DNA of 64,000 nt from Bacillus ndiopicus (GCF_000612805.1 NZ_HG964409.1:142825-206824); one strand, 5' to 3'; shown: positions 28,958-43,497, counted from the first letter of the stretch. Notes: generated by a model not told the origin, from the sequence alone. Program-made: numbers and translations.

Positions 28958-29722
28958 ATGATGAATATTTTAACGGCTCGTAAAGTCCGTAAAACATATG
29001 GTAAACGATTAACAGCAGTCGAAGTATTAAAAGGTATAGATTTAGAGGTAAGTAAAGGTGAGTTTGTTGGAATTATGGGACCTTCAGGCTCAGGGAAAAC
29101 AACGTTATTAAACGTACTTTGCTCTATTGATCATGTAACAGAAGGTATTGTAGAAATTAATGGACAAATATTACAAGAAATGAAGGAGCGTCAGCTAGCA
29201 GCTTTTAGACGTGATGCGCTAGGATTCATTTTCCAAGATTATAATTTGCTCGATACATTGACTGTGAAGGAGAATATTTTGCTTCCCTTAGCGATTAAAA
29301 AAGTTCCACACAAAGCAGCAGAACAACGTTTTCAAGAGCTGGTAGAAGTTTTACGCATTGAAGATATCGTTGCAAAATATCCAAACGAGATTTCAGGAGG
29401 GCAAAAGCAGCGGACTTCGGCAGCGCGTGCCTTGATTACAAACCCATCGATTGTCTTTGCGGACGAGCCAACAGGAGCGCTTGATTCGAAATCAGCAACG
29501 GCACTTCTGAAAAATTTAGAGCAAATAAATCAGCAGCGCAATGTTACGATTATGATGGTTACACATGATGCGGTCGCTGCAAGCTTTTGTTCGCGCGTGT
29601 TATTTTTGAAGGATGGGGCGCTTTACACAGAGCTTTATAAGGGAGACAAAACTCGTCAGGAGTTTTTCCAGCAAATTTTAAGTACGCAAAGCGTTTTAGG
29701 CGGTGATGGCTATGACGATTAG
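28958..29722 (+). CDS. ABC transporter ATP-binding protein (BceA-like)
   Basis: ATPase of a BceAB-type peptide detoxification transporter, 254 residues. Walker A is GPSGSGKTT, the Q-loop region [13 protein letters not shown], signature [14 protein letters not shown], Walker [14 protein letters not shown] and the H-loop MMVTHD. The MacB/LolD-like ATPase family fits. It starts at ATG 28958 after CAGGGGG and its last 11 bases overlap the permease start. In known systems this pair both expels or frees peptide antibiotics from lipid II-cycle intermediates and signals to the kinase. Substrate is not readable. Confidence 0.92.
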   Translation: MMNILTARKVRKTYGKRLTAVEVLKGIDLEVSKGEFVGIMGPSGSGKTTLLNVLCSIDHVTEGIVEINGQILQEMKERQLAAFRRDALGFIFQDYNLLDTLTVKENILLPLAIKKVPHKAAEQRFQELVEVLRIEDIVAKYPNEISGGQKQRTSAARALITNPSIVFADEPTGALDSKSATALLKNLEQINQQRNVTIMMVTHDAVAASFCSRVLFLKDGALYTELYKGDKTRQEFFQQILSTQSVLGGDGYDD

Positions 29723-31709
29723 TCGCTTAATTTCACGCTCGATGCTGAAAAACATGCGTCATTACTTTTTATATTTCTTTTCGCTAATTTTTAGTGTCAC
29801 ACTTTACTTTTCCTTTGTCACATTGCAATTTAATGATGAGGTATTGAAACAAGTATCAAATAGCCCAACTGCCGCTACAGGTTTTAAGGTAGCATCGTAT
29901 TTGCTATATTTTATCGTATTATTTTTCGTGCTTTATGCCAATCATTTGTTTACAAAGAGACGCAGTAAAGAAATAGGAATGTATCAGCTTATTGGGATGA
30001 CTAAGGGGCTAATATTTCGCTTAATTGCAGCTGAGAATATTGTGCTATTTAGCGGAGCTGTGTTAATTGGTATTATCACGGGTCTTTTAAGCTCGCGATT
30101 TTTCACGATGGTTTTAATGAAGGTTTTGGAGCAGGAAGCATTAGTTCAGTTAACATTTGATTCGAAGGCAATAATACAAACGATAATGCTTTTTAGTGTA
30201 ATGTTAATTGTTATTTTGGTGCAGTTAAGCTGGATGATTCGACGCGTTTCGTTGCTATCCCTTTTTACAGCATCAAAGCAAACAGAGGAACGTGTAAAGC
30301 GCTTTAGCGTATGGCAAATGTTAATTGGGGCACTTGGCTTAGTGTTAATTGGTTGGGGTTACTATGAATCGACACAATTGTTTGCAAGTAATCAAGCGGA
30401 TCGCATACTTATTAACATGCTGCTTATTTTAGCACTAACTATTGGCGGAGCATTTCTAGTATTCCGTTACTCTGTATCCTTTATTTTTAATTTACGCAGA
30501 CTGTCTAAAAATGGTCATTTAACAGCGACAGATGTATTAGCAGTTACACCAATTATGCACCGCATGAAAGGGAATGCTAAGTCTTTAACGCTTATAACGG
30601 TATTAACAGCAGTATCACTAGCAATTTCAACTCTTTCTTATATTGCATATTATTCAGGTGAGAAATCAGTGAAGACAGCTGTACCTGCGGATTATGTGTT
30701 AACAACGGATAAAGGTCCAGCGTTTTTAGAATTACTAAATCAACAGGGTATTGATTATCGAGCGGTTACTTATGAAGATATTTATGTAGATTTTAATGTA
30801 TCAAGCTTGCTAAAAAACGCTGCTGATATGCAAGAGTTGTTTTATGCAGAGGAGTCTACAAAAAGACTGCTATCTCAATCTACTTATGAACAATTGAAAG
30901 GAAAGATTGAATTACAGGAAGATGAAGCATTCATAACAAATATGAGTGGCTATGTTTCGAAGCTGTATGAATTTAATAAGCAAGGACAAATTGAAGTAAC
31001 TATAGATTCACTAGATACGCGTTTAAATGACACGTTGAAGATTGTCGATGTGAAAGAAGAAAGCACTCTTGCTCATAATGGCAGTATGGGCGTAATTTAT
31101 GCCGTACTTGTCGTGTCAGACCAGAAATATGCACAGTACAAGGAGTTTTATGGTAATCGCCATCGCGTACCACAAACGCTTGTGTTTTTAGAAAATAAAA
31201 ATGATGTAGCGAAGGCGGAAGAATTATACGAACAATCAGGTGCTGATATCCGAGAAATTATTGGTGAAGGAGAAAAGCAAATTATTCGTAAACAAAATTC
31301 ATATAAGCAAGAATGGCAAGACTATATGAATATTTTCGGTATGACGATTTTTATTGCAGCTTTCCTAGGGTTAGCATTTTTATTAACGACAGGAAGCATT
31401 TTGTACTTTAAGCAGATTGCTGAAGCCGATGAAGAGCAAGCAAGCTACACGACATTAAGAAAAATTGGTTTTTCTGAGCAGGATATTTTGAAGGGCATTG
31501 TTTGGAAACAAGTGTTTAACTTTGGTGTACCATTGTTAATTGGCTTATTGCATAGCTACTTTGCAGTAAAATCGGGATGGTTCCTATTTGGTACGGAGCT
31601 AGTTGTTCCGATGCTTATAATGATGGGCTTATATATACTTATGTATATGGTATTTATGCTGCTAGCAATTCAATATTATAAAAAAGTCATTAAGAGCAGT
31701 TTGTCTTAA
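29712..31709 (+). CDS. ABC transporter permease with large extracellular domain (BceB-like)
   Basis: FtsX-type permease, 665 residues from the ATG at 29712 ([18 protein letters not shown]), preceded by AGGCGGTGA; two upstream in-frame starts overlap that site. Ten transmembrane helices are expected: a first block (about 15-310) and a last block (about 530-660). Between them lies a hydrophilic domain of some 200 residues, the substrate-recognition domain typical of BceB/VraG. With the ATPase, kinase and regulator it forms one sensing and resistance module. A long terminator follows. Confidence 0.9.
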   Translation: MTISRLISRSMLKNMRHYFLYFFSLIFSVTLYFSFVTLQFNDEVLKQVSNSPTAATGFKVASYLLYFIVLFFVLYANHLFTKRRSKEIGMYQLIGMTKGLIFRLIAAENIVLFSGAVLIGIITGLLSSRFFTMVLMKVLEQEALVQLTFDSKAIIQTIMLFSVMLIVILVQLSWMIRRVSLLSLFTASKQTEERVKRFSVWQMLIGALGLVLIGWGYYESTQLFASNQADRILINMLLILALTIGGAFLVFRYSVSFIFNLRRLSKNGHLTATDVLAVTPIMHRMKGNAKSLTLITVLTAVSLAISTLSYIAYYSGEKSVKTAVPADYVLTTDKGPAFLELLNQQGIDYRAVTYEDIYVDFNVSSLLKNAADMQELFYAEESTKRLLSQSTYEQLKGKIELQEDEAFITNMSGYVSKLYEFNKQGQIEVTIDSLDTRLNDTLKIVDVKEESTLAHNGSMGVIYAVLVVSDQKYAQYKEFYGNRHRVPQTLVFLENKNDVAKAEELYEQSGADIREIIGEGEKQIIRKQNSYKQEWQDYMNIFGMTIFIAAFLGLAFLLTTGSILYFKQIAEADEEQASYTTLRKIGFSEQDILKGIVWKQVFNFGVPLLIGLLHSYFAVKSGWFLFGTELVVPMLIMMGLYILMYMVFMLLAIQYYKKVIKSSLS

Positions 31710-31785
31710 CCACACTACTTAGCTTAAAAATTTAAATTAGAAAGAACTCTTGCAGGGACTATTAAATAGGTAGAGATTAAAAATT

Positions 31786-31820
31786 ACAGGTGTCCTAGAA
31801 ATTCTAGGATGCCTGTTATT
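31786..31820 (+). terminator. Terminator after the Bce-like module
   Basis: ACAGGTGTCCTAGAA pairs with TTCTAGGATGCCTGT (31786-31800 / 31802-31816) with two wobble pairs, followed by TATTTTTATG. Confidence 0.85.
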
Positions 31821-32124
31821 TTTATGCTGATATTTGGTTTCAGTGAGTTTTGCTGTGGTGAAATCTTTTTGAAAACGCGCTTTTTTGAATGAATATGCAC
31901 AATGAGAATTTATAAGATGTTTAATAGCGAGGATTTATTACCCAAAAAGCGATTGAATATAAAGTGCTTTACATAAAAGGAGGAATTGCGGTACAGAGGA
32001 CTGTATTTATTGCTTGCAATGATGGGAAATATTTTATATACTAGACAACGGCTTATAAATATAGTGAAATGTAATTAACAAAATAGAGCATGATAAAGGC
32101 ATTCAATTTTTTTTATAAAACTAC

Positions 32125-32153
32125 TTGCTAATTGCAATAGTATTGTATATAAT
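32125..32153 (+). promoter_or_regulatory. Promoter of the S10-spc-alpha super-operon
   Basis: TTGCTA (32125-32130), 17-base spacer, consensus TATAAT (32148-32153). Start predicted about 32160, giving a leader of roughly 120 bases before rpsJ. Confidence 0.85.
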
Positions 32154-32158
32154 ATTGA

Positions 32159-32590
<432 letters not shown>

Positions 32591-32636
32591 TGGTAAAACA
32601 AAATAGAACTTTTAAAATTTACAGGAGGTGTGACAA

Positions 32637-33266
32637 ATGGCTAAAGGAATCTTAGGTAGAAAAATCGGTATGACTCAAGTTTTCGCTGAGAACGGAGATT
32701 TAATCCCAGTAACAGTAATTGAAGCTGCTCCAAACGTAGTTCTTCAAAAGAAAACAGTTGAAACTGATGGTTACGAAGCAGTTCAAATTGGTTTCGAAGA
32801 TAAGCGCGTTAAGCTTTCAAACAAACCAGAACAAGGTCACGTAGCAAAAGCAAATACGGCTCCTAAGCGCTTCATTCGTGAATTCCGCAACTTAAACGTA
32901 GCAGAATACGAAGTTGGTCAAGAAGTCAAAGTTGAAATTTTCGCAGAAGGCGATGTAATTGATGTAACAGGTGTTTCGAAAGGTAAAGGTTTCCAAGGTG
33001 CAATTAAACGCCACGGACAATCACGTGGTCCAATGAGCCACGGTTCTCGTTATCACCGTCGCGTTGGTTCTATGGGTCCTGTTGCTCCGAACCGCGTATT
33101 CAAACAAAAGAAATTACCTGGTCAAATGGGTGGCAACGTTGTAACAATCCAAAACCTTGAAATTGTTAAGGTGGATGCTGAACGTAACCTATTATTAGTT
33201 AAAGGTAATGTTCCTGGTTCTAAAAAAGCATTAGTAACAGTGAAAACTGCTATTAAATCTAAATAA
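32637..33266 (+). CDS. rplC: 50S ribosomal protein L3
   Basis: Early assembly protein binding near the 3' end of 23S rRNA; its extended loop reaches the peptidyl transferase centre. 209 residues, starting [16 protein letters not shown]. The loop region [22 protein letters not shown] (about 121-142) is conserved. In Bacillus L3 also stimulates Mini-III cleavage, which links it to mrnC at 7181. AGGAGGTG lies 8 bases before the ATG and the gap from rpsJ is 46 bases. Confidence 0.97.
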   Translation: MAKGILGRKIGMTQVFAENGDLIPVTVIEAAPNVVLQKKTVETDGYEAVQIGFEDKRVKLSNKPEQGHVAKANTAPKRFIREFRNLNVAEYEVGQEVKVEIFAEGDVIDVTGVSKGKGFQGAIKRHGQSRGPMSHGSRYHRRVGSMGPVAPNRVFKQKKLPGQMGGNVVTIQNLEIVKVDAERNLLLVKGNVPGSKKALVTVKTAIKSK

Positions 33267-33292
33267 TTTCTCGAAGAAAGGAGGAAACAGGA

Positions 33293-33916
33293 ATGGCAAA
33301 GGTATCTGTACTTAGTCAAACAGGCGCTTCAGTTGGTGAAATCGAATTAAACGATGCGATTTTCGGAATCGAGCCAAACGAAGCTGTATTATTCGACGCA
33401 GTAATCGCACAACGTGCTTCTCTACGTCAAGGTAATCACAAAGTAAAAAACCGTTCTGAAGTTGCTGGTGGTGGTCGTAAGCCATGGCGTCAAAAAGGAA
33501 CTGGTCGTGCTCGTCAAGGTTCGATCCGCTCTCCACAATGGCGCGGTGGTGGTATCGTATTCGGTCCAACTCCACGAAGCTATTCATATAAATTACCGAA
33601 GAAAGTTCGTCGCTTAGCTCTTAAATCAGCTTTATCAGCTAAAGTTGTAGAACAAAACTTCTTAGTGCTTGATGCATTAACTTTAAATGCACCAAAAACT
33701 AAAGATTTCGCTGCTATTTTAAAAGCATTAGAAATCAATTCAAAAGCATTATTCGTTACTGCTGAGTTAGATGAAAACGTAGCATTATCTGCTCGTAACA
33801 TCCCAGGTGTAACTGTTTTAACAGCTAACGGAATCAACGTTCTTGATCTTTTAGGTCATGACAAAGTTGTATTCACAAAAGCTGCAGTAGAAAAGGTTGA
33901 GGAGGTGCTTGGATAA
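33293..33916 (+). CDS. rplD: 50S ribosomal protein L4
   Basis: 207 residues. The globular domain binds 23S rRNA domain I, and the long loop [18 protein letters not shown] (about 60-77) lines the exit tunnel near the macrolide site; no macrolide-resistance deletion is visible. In E. coli L4 also represses the S10 operon. The ATG follows AAAGGAGG. The last base of its stop codon is the first base of the rplW start, so translation is coupled. Confidence 0.97.
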   Translation: MAKVSVLSQTGASVGEIELNDAIFGIEPNEAVLFDAVIAQRASLRQGNHKVKNRSEVAGGGRKPWRQKGTGRARQGSIRSPQWRGGGIVFGPTPRSYSYKLPKKVRRLALKSALSAKVVEQNFLVLDALTLNAPKTKDFAAILKALEINSKALFVTAELDENVALSARNIPGVTVLTANGINVLDLLGHDKVVFTKAAVEKVEEVLG

Positions 33917-34194
33917 TGGAAGCACGTGATATCATTAAACGTCCGGTCATTACTGAGCGTTCTTCTGAATTAATGGCAGAGAAAAAGTATACTTTTGAAG
34001 TAGACACTCGCGCTAACAAAACACAAGTTAAAGACGCTGTAGAAGAAATCTTTGGTGTTGAAGTTGATAAAGTAAACATCATGAACTACAAAGGTAAATT
34101 CAAACGCGTTGGTAAATATAGCGGCTACACTAACAAACGTCGTAAGGCAATCGTTAAATTAACTGCTGATTCAAAAGAAATCGAATTATTCTAA
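33916..34194 (+). CDS. rplW: 50S ribosomal protein L23
   Basis: Protein at the tunnel exit forming the docking site for trigger factor, SRP and SecY. 92 residues, starting [20 protein letters not shown]. The conserved exposed region around [20 protein letters not shown] is intact. Its ATG overlaps the rplD stop by one base, with GAGGTGC inside the end of rplD as ribosome site. Confidence 0.96.
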   Translation: MEARDIIKRPVITERSSELMAEKKYTFEVDTRANKTQVKDAVEEIFGVEVDKVNIMNYKGKFKRVGKYSGYTNKRRKAIVKLTADSKEIELF

Positions 34195-34237
34195 TAGACA
34201 GGGCAACCTGAGCAATAAATAGAAGGAGGGAACACAA

Positions 34238-35068
34238 ATGGCGATTAAAAAGTACAAACCAACCTCAAATGGTCGTCGTAACATGACGTCATCTGACTTT
34301 GCGGAAATCACTACTAATAAGCCTGAAAAGTCTTTATTAGCTCCGAAAAAACGCAAAGCTGGTCGTAATAACCAAGGTAAAATTACTGTTCGTCATCACG
34401 GTGGTGGTCATAAGAAGCAATACCGCGTAATCGATTTTAAACGTGTTAAAGATGGCATTCCAGGCCGCGTTGCTACAATCGAGTATGATCCAAACCGCTC
34501 TGCGAATATCGCATTAATTAACTATGCTGACGGTGAAAAACGTTATATCTTAGCTCCGAAAGGTCTTGAAGTAGGTCAAACGATCGTTTCAGGTCCAGAG
34601 GCAGACATTAAAGTAGGTAACGCATTACCATTAGCAAACATTCCAATGGGTACAACAATCCATAACATCGAGTTAAAACCTGGTAAAGGTGGACAATTAG
34701 TACGTTCAGCTGGTACATCAGCACAAGTATTAGGACGTGAAGATAAATATGTAATTATCCGTCTTCAATCTGGTGAAGTTCGTTTAGTATTAGCAACTTG
34801 CCGCGCTACAGTTGGTCAAGTTGGTAATGAGCAACATGAACTTATCCACATTGGTAAAGCAGGTCGTTCTCGTTGGTTAGGTAAACGCCCAACTGTTCGT
34901 GGTTCTGTAATGAACCCTAACGATCACCCACACGGTGGTGGTGAAGGACGTTCTCCAATCGGACGTAAATCTCCAATGACACCATGGGGTAAACCAGCTC
35001 TTGGTTATAAAACACGTAAGAAGAAAAACAAATCTTCTAAATTCATTATTCGTGGACGTAAAAAATAA
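34238..35068 (+). CDS. rplB: 50S ribosomal protein L2
   Basis: Largest and most conserved 50S protein, required for subunit joining and peptidyl transfer. 276 residues. The RNA-binding core and the highly conserved C-terminal segment with [18 protein letters not shown] (about 225-242), which includes the histidine linked to catalysis in older work, are present. AGAAGGAGGG precedes the start, 43 bases after rplW. The protein ends in a lysine-rich tail typical of Bacillales. Confidence 0.97.
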   Translation: MAIKKYKPTSNGRRNMTSSDFAEITTNKPEKSLLAPKKRKAGRNNQGKITVRHHGGGHKKQYRVIDFKRVKDGIPGRVATIEYDPNRSANIALINYADGEKRYILAPKGLEVGQTIVSGPEADIKVGNALPLANIPMGTTIHNIELKPGKGGQLVRSAGTSAQVLGREDKYVIIRLQSGEVRLVLATCRATVGQVGNEQHELIHIGKAGRSRWLGKRPTVRGSVMNPNDHPHGGGEGRSPIGRKSPMTPWGKPALGYKTRKKKNKSSKFIIRGRKK

Positions 35069-35128
35069 AGTGGTTGTACTGCGGTTCGCTAGAAGAGCCG
35101 TGGTGGGATCACGGAGGGAGGTTCCTAA

Positions 35129-35407
35129 ATGGGTCGCAGCTTGAAAAAAGGACCTTTTGTTGACGCTCACCTTATGAAAAAGGTGGAAGTACAAGAGGCT
35201 TCTGAGAAAAAACAAGTAATTAAAACTTGGTCTCGCCGTTCTACTATCTTCCCGAACTTTATCGGTTTAACAATCGCTGTATATGATGGACGTAAACACG
35301 TTCCTGTATATGTGACAGAAGATATGGTAGGTCACAAGTTAGGCGAGTTCGCACCAACACGTACTTACAAAGGTCACGGTGCAGACGATAAGAAAACAAG
35401 ACGCTAA
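35129..35407 (+). CDS. rpsS: 30S ribosomal protein S19
   Basis: Head protein that contacts A-site tRNA and forms bridges with the 50S through its flexible tail. 92 residues from [18 protein letters not shown]. The conserved [15 protein letters not shown] and [17 protein letters not shown] segments are intact. The start follows GGAGGGAGG. The 60-base spacer from rplB contains a short imperfect repeat but no terminator. Confidence 0.97.
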   Translation: MGRSLKKGPFVDAHLMKKVEVQEASEKKQVIKTWSRRSTIFPNFIGLTIAVYDGRKHVPVYVTEDMVGHKLGEFAPTRTYKGHGADDKKTRR

Positions 35408-35429
35408 TTTTGAGAGGAGGTAAATCCTA

Positions 35430-35774
35430 ATGACACAAGCTAAAGCTATCGCTCGTACAGTTCGTATCGCTCCTCGTAAAGTACGTCTAGTAGTAGACTT
35501 AATCCGAGGCAAGCAAATCGGTGAAGCAGTTGCAATTTTACGTCATACTCCAAAAGCGGCGTCTCCAGTCGTTGAGAAAGTATTAAAATCTGCAGTTGCT
35601 AACGCTGAACATAACTATGAGTTAGATGTAAATAACTTAGTTGTATCTGAAATCTTTGTTGATGAAGGTCCAACATTAAAACGTTTCCGTCCACGTGCTC
35701 AAGGACGTGCAAGCGCAATTAACAAACGCACAAGCCACATTACAGTTGTGGTATCAGAGAAGAAGGAGGGTTAA
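35430..35774 (+). CDS. rplV: 50S ribosomal protein L22
   Basis: 114 residues; its long beta-hairpin (about 80-100, [20 protein letters not shown]) lines the exit tunnel opposite L4 and contributes to macrolide access and nascent-chain stalling. No hairpin deletion is visible. It begins [19 protein letters not shown] after GAGAGGAGG. Only three bases separate its stop from the rpsC start. Confidence 0.97.
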   Translation: MTQAKAIARTVRIAPRKVRLVVDLIRGKQIGEAVAILRHTPKAASPVVEKVLKSAVANAEHNYELDVNNLVVSEIFVDEGPTLKRFRPRAQGRASAINKRTSHITVVVSEKKEG

Positions 35775-35777
35775 TCC

Positions 35778-36434
35778 GTGGGTCAAAAAGTACATCCAAT
35801 AGGACTACGAGTTGGTATTATTCGTGATTGGGAATCAAAATGGTTCGCTGAGAAAGACTACGCTGCTCTTTTACACGAAGATATCAAAGTTCGTAAACAT
35901 ATCGAATCTACATTAAAAGATGCATCTGTATCTAAAGTAGAAATCGAGCGCGCTGCAAATCGCGTAAACATTACAATTCACACTGCGAAACCAGGTATGG
36001 TAATCGGTAAAGGCGGTACGGAAGTTGAAAACTTACGTAAATACTTAAGCGAAACAACTGGCAAGCGTGTTCACATTAATATCGTAGAAATCAAACGTGC
36101 TGATCTTGATGCTCGCTTAGTAGCAGAAAACATCGCTCGTCAACTTGAGAACCGCGTATCATTCCGTCGTGCTCAAAAACAAGCAATCCAACGCACAATC
36201 CGCGCTGGTGCAAAAGGTATTAAAACACAAGTATCTGGTCGTTTAGGTGGCGCTGACATCGCGCGTGCTGAACACTATAGTGAAGGAACTGTTCCACTTC
36301 ATACACTACGTGCTGACATCGATTATGCACATGCTGAAGCTGATACAACTTACGGTAAATTAGGCGTTAAAGTTTGGATCTACCGTGGTGAAGTCCTTCC
36401 TACTAAAAAGAACTCTGTGGAAGGAGGCAAATAA
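35778..36434 (+). CDS. rpsC: 30S ribosomal protein S3
   Basis: 218 residues, forming part of the mRNA entry site and its helicase activity. The N-terminal region is followed by a KH domain with the GxxG-type loop [14 protein letters not shown] (about 74-88) and a C-terminal domain with [20 protein letters not shown]. The GTG start at 35778 follows GAAGGAGG located in the end of rplV, so initiation is coupled to termination of rplV. Confidence 0.97.
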   Translation: MGQKVHPIGLRVGIIRDWESKWFAEKDYAALLHEDIKVRKHIESTLKDASVSKVEIERAANRVNITIHTAKPGMVIGKGGTEVENLRKYLSETTGKRVHINIVEIKRADLDARLVAENIARQLENRVSFRRAQKQAIQRTIRAGAKGIKTQVSGRLGGADIARAEHYSEGTVPLHTLRADIDYAHAEADTTYGKLGVKVWIYRGEVLPTKKNSVEGGK

Positions 36435-36436
36435 TA

Positions 36437-37058
<622 letters not shown>

Positions 37059-37082
37059 TACGAATAAAGGAGGTTTTCTGGC

Positions 37083-37346
37083 ATGACTGAGCGTAATCAA
37101 CGCAAAGTTTACACAGGCCGTGTTGTTTCTGACAAAATGGACAAAACTGTTACTGTTTTAGTTGAAACACACAAAAAGCACAAGCTTTACGGTAAACGTG
37201 TAAAATATTCTAAAAAGTTTAAAGCTCATGATGAGCAAAACACTGCGAAAATCGGTGATATCGTACGTATCATGGAAACTCGCCCGCTATCAGCTACTAA
37301 ACATTTCCGTCTAGTGGAAGTTGTAGAAAAAGCGGTTATTATCTAA
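37083..37346 (+). CDS. rpsQ: 30S ribosomal protein S17
   Basis: 87-residue OB-fold primary 16S rRNA-binding protein of the 30S body. Begins [20 protein letters not shown]; the conserved [20 protein letters not shown] and [17 protein letters not shown] segments are intact. AAAGGAGG is positioned before the start, 24 bases after rpmC. Confidence 0.96.
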   Translation: MTERNQRKVYTGRVVSDKMDKTVTVLVETHKKHKLYGKRVKYSKKFKAHDEQNTAKIGDIVRIMETRPLSATKHFRLVEVVEKAVII

Positions 37347-37390
37347 TAACTATTTCGGAAAATATAAAGTTCCGAAGGGAGGTAACCTAA

Positions 37391-37759
37391 GTGATCCAAC
37401 AAGAAAGTCGTATGAAAGTTGCTGACAACTCAGGTGCACGTGAAGTATTAACAATTAAAGTGCTTGGTGGTTCTGGACGTAAAACTGCAAACATCGGCGA
37501 TATCGTCGTATGTACAGTTAAGAAAGCAACACCAGGTGGCGTTGTCAAGAAGGGTGACGTTGTTAAGGCTGTTATCGTTCGCACAAAATCTGGCGTTCGT
37601 CGTAAAGATGGTACTTACATTAAATTTGATGAAAATGCTTGCGTTATTATCAAAGATGATAAGTCACCACGCGGAACTCGTATTTTCGGACCTGTTGCAC
37701 GTGAATTGCGTGACAGCAACTTCATGAAAATCGTTTCTCTAGCTCCAGAAGTTCTTTAA
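37391..37759 (+). CDS. rplN: 50S ribosomal protein L14
   Basis: 122 residues, forms an intersubunit bridge with 16S helix 44 and is the docking site of the silencing factor RsfS. It starts at a GTG ([18 protein letters not shown]) seven bases after GAAGGGAGG. The conserved [17 protein letters not shown] and [18 protein letters not shown] segments are complete. The spc-operon equivalent begins here in E. coli, but no separate promoter is obvious. Confidence 0.97.
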   Translation: MIQQESRMKVADNSGAREVLTIKVLGGSGRKTANIGDIVVCTVKKATPGGVVKKGDVVKAVIVRTKSGVRRKDGTYIKFDENACVIIKDDKSPRGTRIFGPVARELRDSNFMKIVSLAPEVL

Positions 37760-37797
37760 TTTTCATGACAGTACCAATCAAGGAGGTGCGACACACA

Positions 37798-38106
37798 ATG
37801 CATGTTAAAAAGGGCGACAAGGTAAAAGTTATTACTGGTAAAGATAAAGGCAAAGAAGGCGTTATCTTAGCTGCTTTCCCAAAACAAGACCGTGTTCTTG
37901 TTGAAGGCGTTAATATCGTTAAAAAGCATATCAAACCTAACCAGTTAAACCCACAAGGTGGTATTGTATCTCAAGAAGCTGCAATCCACGTATCGAACGT
38001 AATGCTGATCGATCCAAAATCTGGCGAGCCGACTCGTGTAGGTTACAAAATCGAAAACGGTAAAAAAGTTCGTGTTGCAAAAAAATCAGGTGTAGTAATC
38101 GACTAA
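37798..38106 (+). CDS. rplX: 50S ribosomal protein L24
   Basis: 102-residue KOW-domain protein that starts 50S assembly by binding the 5' end of 23S rRNA. The start is the ATG at 37798 ([19 protein letters not shown]) after AAGGAGGTGC; an in-frame ATG at 37765 lies upstream of that site. The KOW motif spans about residues 4-30. It sits 38 bases after rplN and 28 before rplE. Confidence 0.96.
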   Translation: MHVKKGDKVKVITGKDKGKEGVILAAFPKQDRVLVEGVNIVKKHIKPNQLNPQGGIVSQEAAIHVSNVMLIDPKSGEPTRVGYKIENGKKVRVAKKSGVVID

Positions 38107-38134
38107 TAAGTAAAACGAGAAAGGAGGTACGAAC

Positions 38135-38674
38135 ATGAGCCGCCTAAAAGAAAAATTTGTAAATGAAGTATCACCTGCTCTAGTGAGCAAGTTTGAATAT
38201 AAATCAGTAATGCAAGTGCCGAAAGTGGAAAAAATCGTTATTAACATGGGTGTTGGTGACGCTGTACAAAACTCTAAAGCACTAGATGCTGCTGTTGAAG
38301 AATTAGCAACTATCACTGGTCAAAAACCAGTTGTAACTAAAGCGAAAAAATCGATTGCTGGTTTCCGTTTACGTGAAGGTATGCCTATCGGTGCTAAAGT
38401 TACATTACGCGGTGAGCGTATGTATGAATTCTTGGATAAATTAATTTCTATCGCACTACCACGTGTACGTGACTTCCGCGGTGTTTCTAAAAAAGCATTC
38501 GACGGTCGCGGTAACTACACTTTAGGTGTTAAAGAACAATTAATTTTCCCAGAAATCGATTACGATAAAGTTTCGAAAGTACGCGGTATGGACATCGTGA
38601 TCGTAACGACTGCGAATTCTGATGAAGAAGCTCGCGAGTTATTGACACAATTCGGTATGCCGTTCCAAAAGTAA
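38135..38674 (+). CDS. rplE: 50S ribosomal protein L5
   Basis: 179 residues, binds 5S rRNA and contacts P-site tRNA. Begins [17 protein letters not shown]; the conserved [25 protein letters not shown] 5S-binding region (about 30-50) and [20 protein letters not shown] are intact. AAGGAGGTACGAAC is just before the ATG. Confidence 0.97.
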   Translation: MSRLKEKFVNEVSPALVSKFEYKSVMQVPKVEKIVINMGVGDAVQNSKALDAAVEELATITGQKPVVTKAKKSIAGFRLREGMPIGAKVTLRGERMYEFLDKLISIALPRVRDFRGVSKKAFDGRGNYTLGVKEQLIFPEIDYDKVSKVRGMDIVIVTTANSDEEARELLTQFGMPFQK

Positions 38675-38881
<207 letters not shown>

Positions 38882-38912
38882 TCCCCTAATTTTGGGAAGG
38901 AGGTAAATTTTC

Positions 38913-39311
38913 ATGACAATGACTGATCCGATTGCAGATATGCTTACTCGTATTCGTAATGCGAACATGGTTCGTCACGAGAAATTAGAAGTTCCTGCTT
39001 CTAACTTAAAGAAAGAAATCGCTGAAATTTTAAAGCGTGAAGGTTTCGTACGTGACGTTGAGTATGTTGAAGACAACAAGCAAGGAATCATCCGTATCTT
39101 CTTAAAATACGGTAAAGATAACGAACGTGTAATCACTGGTTTAAAACGTATTTCTAAACCTGGTCTACGCGTATACGCTAAAACAAACGAAGTACCTAAA
39201 GTATTAAACGGTCTTGGTATCGCTTTAGTATCAACTTCACAAGGTTTATTAACTGATAAAGAAGCTCGCGCTAAACAAGTTGGCGGAGAAATCTTAGCAT
39301 ACGTTTGGTAA
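38913..39311 (+). CDS. rpsH: 30S ribosomal protein S8
   Basis: 132-residue primary binder of 16S helix 21 in the central domain; in E. coli it represses the spc operon. Begins [18 protein letters not shown]; the C-terminal [20 protein letters not shown] is the RNA-binding part. GGAAGGAGG precedes the start, 31 bases after rpsZ. Confidence 0.97.
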   Translation: MTMTDPIADMLTRIRNANMVRHEKLEVPASNLKKEIAEILKREGFVRDVEYVEDNKQGIIRIFLKYGKDNERVITGLKRISKPGLRVYAKTNEVPKVLNGLGIALVSTSQGLLTDKEARAKQVGGEILAYVW

Positions 39312-39342
39312 TTAGTAACAAAAGAATGGAGGTGCAACTTAC

Positions 39343-39882
39343 ATGTCTCGCGTAGGTAAAAAACTTATCGAGGTACCTGCTAACGTAACTGTGACTGTCG
39401 CTGACGACAACACAGTAACTGTTAAAGGTCCAAAAGGCGAATTAGTTCGTCAATTTAATCAAGATATGAAAATCGAGCAAGAAGGCAACATCATCACTGT
39501 TGTTCGTCCATCTGAATCGAAAGAACACCGTACAGTCCACGGTACAACTCGTGCGTTATTAGCTAACATGGTAACGGGTGTTTCTGAAGGTTTCTCTCGT
39601 ACTCTAGAACTTGTTGGGGTAGGTTACCGTGCTCAATTGCAAGGTAATAAACTTGTACTTAACGTAGGTTACTCTCATCCAGTAGAGTTTACACCTGAAC
39701 AAGGTTTAGAAGTTGAAGTTCCTTCAAACACGAAAATTATCGTAAAAGGTATTTCAAAAGAACGCGTTGGTGCATTAGCATCTAACATCCGTGACGTTCG
39801 TCCTCCAGAGCCATATAAAGGCAAAGGAATTCGTTATGAAGGCGAATACGTTCGTCGTAAAGAAGGTAAAACAGGTAAATAA
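39343..39882 (+). CDS. rplF: 50S ribosomal protein L6
   Basis: 179 residues with two similar alpha/beta domains, located near the GTPase centre. Begins [19 protein letters not shown]. The C-terminal signature [18 protein letters not shown] is complete. GGAGGTGC is placed before the ATG; rpsH ends 31 bases upstream. Confidence 0.97.
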   Translation: MSRVGKKLIEVPANVTVTVADDNTVTVKGPKGELVRQFNQDMKIEQEGNIITVVRPSESKEHRTVHGTTRALLANMVTGVSEGFSRTLELVGVGYRAQLQGNKLVLNVGYSHPVEFTPEQGLEVEVPSNTKIIVKGISKERVGALASNIRDVRPPEPYKGKGIRYEGEYVRRKEGKTGK

Positions 39883-39916
39883 TGCTAAAACCAAGCATTA
39901 GAAAGGAGTGACCTCT

Positions 39917-40276
39917 GTGATTACGAAACAAGATAAAAATCAGGTTCGTAAAAAACGTCATGCACGTGTACGTTCAAAAATTACGGGTACTGCTGAGCGT
40001 CCACGCTTAAACGTATTCCGTTCTAACAAGAACATTTATGCACAACTAATCGATGACGTAGCTGGTGTAACTTTAGTATCTGCTAATACACAAGAAAAAG
40101 CTTTCGAAGGTATGGGATCTAACGTAGAAGCTGCATCTAAAATCGGTGAAACAATCGCAAAACGCGCTACGGAAAAAAATATTACTGCTGTTGTATTTGA
40201 CCGTGGTGGTTACTTATATCATGGACGTGTAAAAGCTTTAGCAGAAGCTGCACGTGAAAACGGCTTAGAATTTTAA
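39917..40276 (+). CDS. rplR: 50S ribosomal protein L18
   Basis: 119 residues, binds 5S rRNA with L5. I take the GTG at 39917 ([19 protein letters not shown]), seven bases after AAAGGAGTG; a GTG nine bases earlier overlaps that site. The conserved [20 protein letters not shown] and [20 protein letters not shown] segments are present. Confidence 0.95.
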   Translation: MITKQDKNQVRKKRHARVRSKITGTAERPRLNVFRSNKNIYAQLIDDVAGVTLVSANTQEKAFEGMGSNVEAASKIGETIAKRATEKNITAVVFDRGGYLYHGRVKALAEAARENGLEF

Positions 40277-40297
40277 TAAGAAGGAGGGACATACTTC

Positions 40298-40801
40298 ATG
40301 AGTCGCATTGACGCAAACAAATTAGAGCAACTTGAAGAACGCGTAGTTACAATTAACCGTGTAGCTAAAGTTGTTAAAGGTGGACGTCGCTTCCGCTTCA
40401 CAGCATTAGTAGTTGTTGGAGACAAGAACGGCCATGTAGGTTTCGGTACTGGTAAAGCACAAGAGGTGCCAGACGCGATCCGTAAAGCTGTTGAAGACGC
40501 GAAGAAAAACTTAGTCGAAGTACCGCGCGTAGGTGGAACTACTCCACACTTAGTGCAAGGTCGCTTCGGTGCAGGTAAAGTGTTAATTAAACCTGCTGCT
40601 CCAGGTACAGGGGTTATCGCTGGTGGTCCAGTACGTGCTGTATTAGAGTTAGCTGGTATTACTGATATTCTTTCAAAATCTCTAGGTTCAAACACACCAA
40701 TTAACATGGTGCGTGCAACTATTGCAGGTTTAACTGAATTAAAGCAAGCTGAGGAAGTTGCAAAGCTTCGCGGTAAATCAGTGGAAGAATTATTAGGATA
40801 A
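40298..40801 (+). CDS. rpsE: 30S ribosomal protein S5
   Basis: 167 residues; the double-stranded RNA-binding-like N-terminal domain contains [20 protein letters not shown] (about 20-39), the loop where spectinomycin-resistance changes map, here wild-type in form. The C-terminal domain carries [19 protein letters not shown]. It sits near the decoding site and mRNA entry. GAAGGAGGG precedes the ATG. Confidence 0.97.
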   Translation: MSRIDANKLEQLEERVVTINRVAKVVKGGRRFRFTALVVVGDKNGHVGFGTGKAQEVPDAIRKAVEDAKKNLVEVPRVGGTTPHLVQGRFGAGKVLIKPAAPGTGVIAGGPVRAVLELAGITDILSKSLGSNTPINMVRATIAGLTELKQAEEVAKLRGKSVEELLG

Positions 40802-40814
40802 GGGGGGAATTATA

Positions 40815-40994
40815 ATGGCTAAATTACAAATTACCCTTTCTAAATCTGTGATTGGTACTAAACCAGCACAACGTAAAACAATCGAGGCTCTTGGATTACG
40901 CAAAACAAATCAAACTGTTGAACATGCTGATAATGTTGCTGTTCGCGGTATGCTTACAAAAGTAGCTCACTTAGTTACTGTAAAAGAAATTTAA
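40815..40994 (+). CDS. rpmD: 50S ribosomal protein L30
   Basis: 59-residue small 50S protein, [20 protein letters not shown], ending HLVTVKEI. The fold-defining pattern (beta strand, [20 protein letters not shown] helix region, [12 protein letters not shown]) is clear. AAGGGGGGAAT precedes the ATG, 13 bases after rpsE. Confidence 0.95.
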   Translation: MAKLQITLSKSVIGTKPAQRKTIEALGLRKTNQTVEHADNVAVRGMLTKVAHLVTVKEI

Positions 40995-41028
40995 TTTCAT
41001 ATCATTGAACAAGGAGGTGCCACTCATA

Positions 41029-41468
41029 ATGAAACTTCATGAGTTGAAACCAGCAGAAGGATCACGTAAAGTACGTAACCGAGTTGGTCGTGGTATCGGT
41101 TCTGGTAACGGTAAAACTGCAGGTAAAGGTCACAAAGGTCAAAACGCTCGTTCTGGCGGCGGCGTTCGCCCAGGATTTGAGGGTGGTCAAAACCCACTAT
41201 TCCGTCGTTTACCTAAACGAGGCTTTACAAATATTAACCGTAAAGAATACGCTATCGTTAACCTTGATGCATTAAACCGTTTTGAAGATGGTGCAGAAGT
41301 AACTGCTGCATTATTAGTAGAAACTGGTATTGTGAGTAATGAAAAAGCTGGTATTAAAGTTTTAGGTAATGGAACTTTAACTAAAAAGCTTACAGTAAAA
41401 GCTCATAAATTCTCAGCTTCTGCAAAAGAAGCTATTGAGAATGCTGGCGGAACAACTGAGGTGATCTA

Positions 41469-41469
<1 letters not shown>
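41029..41469 (+). CDS. rplO: 50S ribosomal protein L15
   Basis: 146 residues, late 50S assembly protein. Start at ATG 41029 ([20 protein letters not shown]) after AAGGAGGTGCC; upstream in-frame codons at 41005 overlap the ribosome site region. The glycine-rich N-terminal extension ([19 protein letters not shown], about 20-38) threads into 23S rRNA. Its stop shares a base with the secY start. Confidence 0.96.

Positions 41470-43497
<2,028 letters not shown>

Noticed and set aside
31986..32078. 31-codon frame with AAAAGGAGGAA just upstream (TTG start) before rpsJ
   Set aside because: The ribosome site is only about 2-3 bases from the TTG, codon use is unlike neighbours and no family is recognised.
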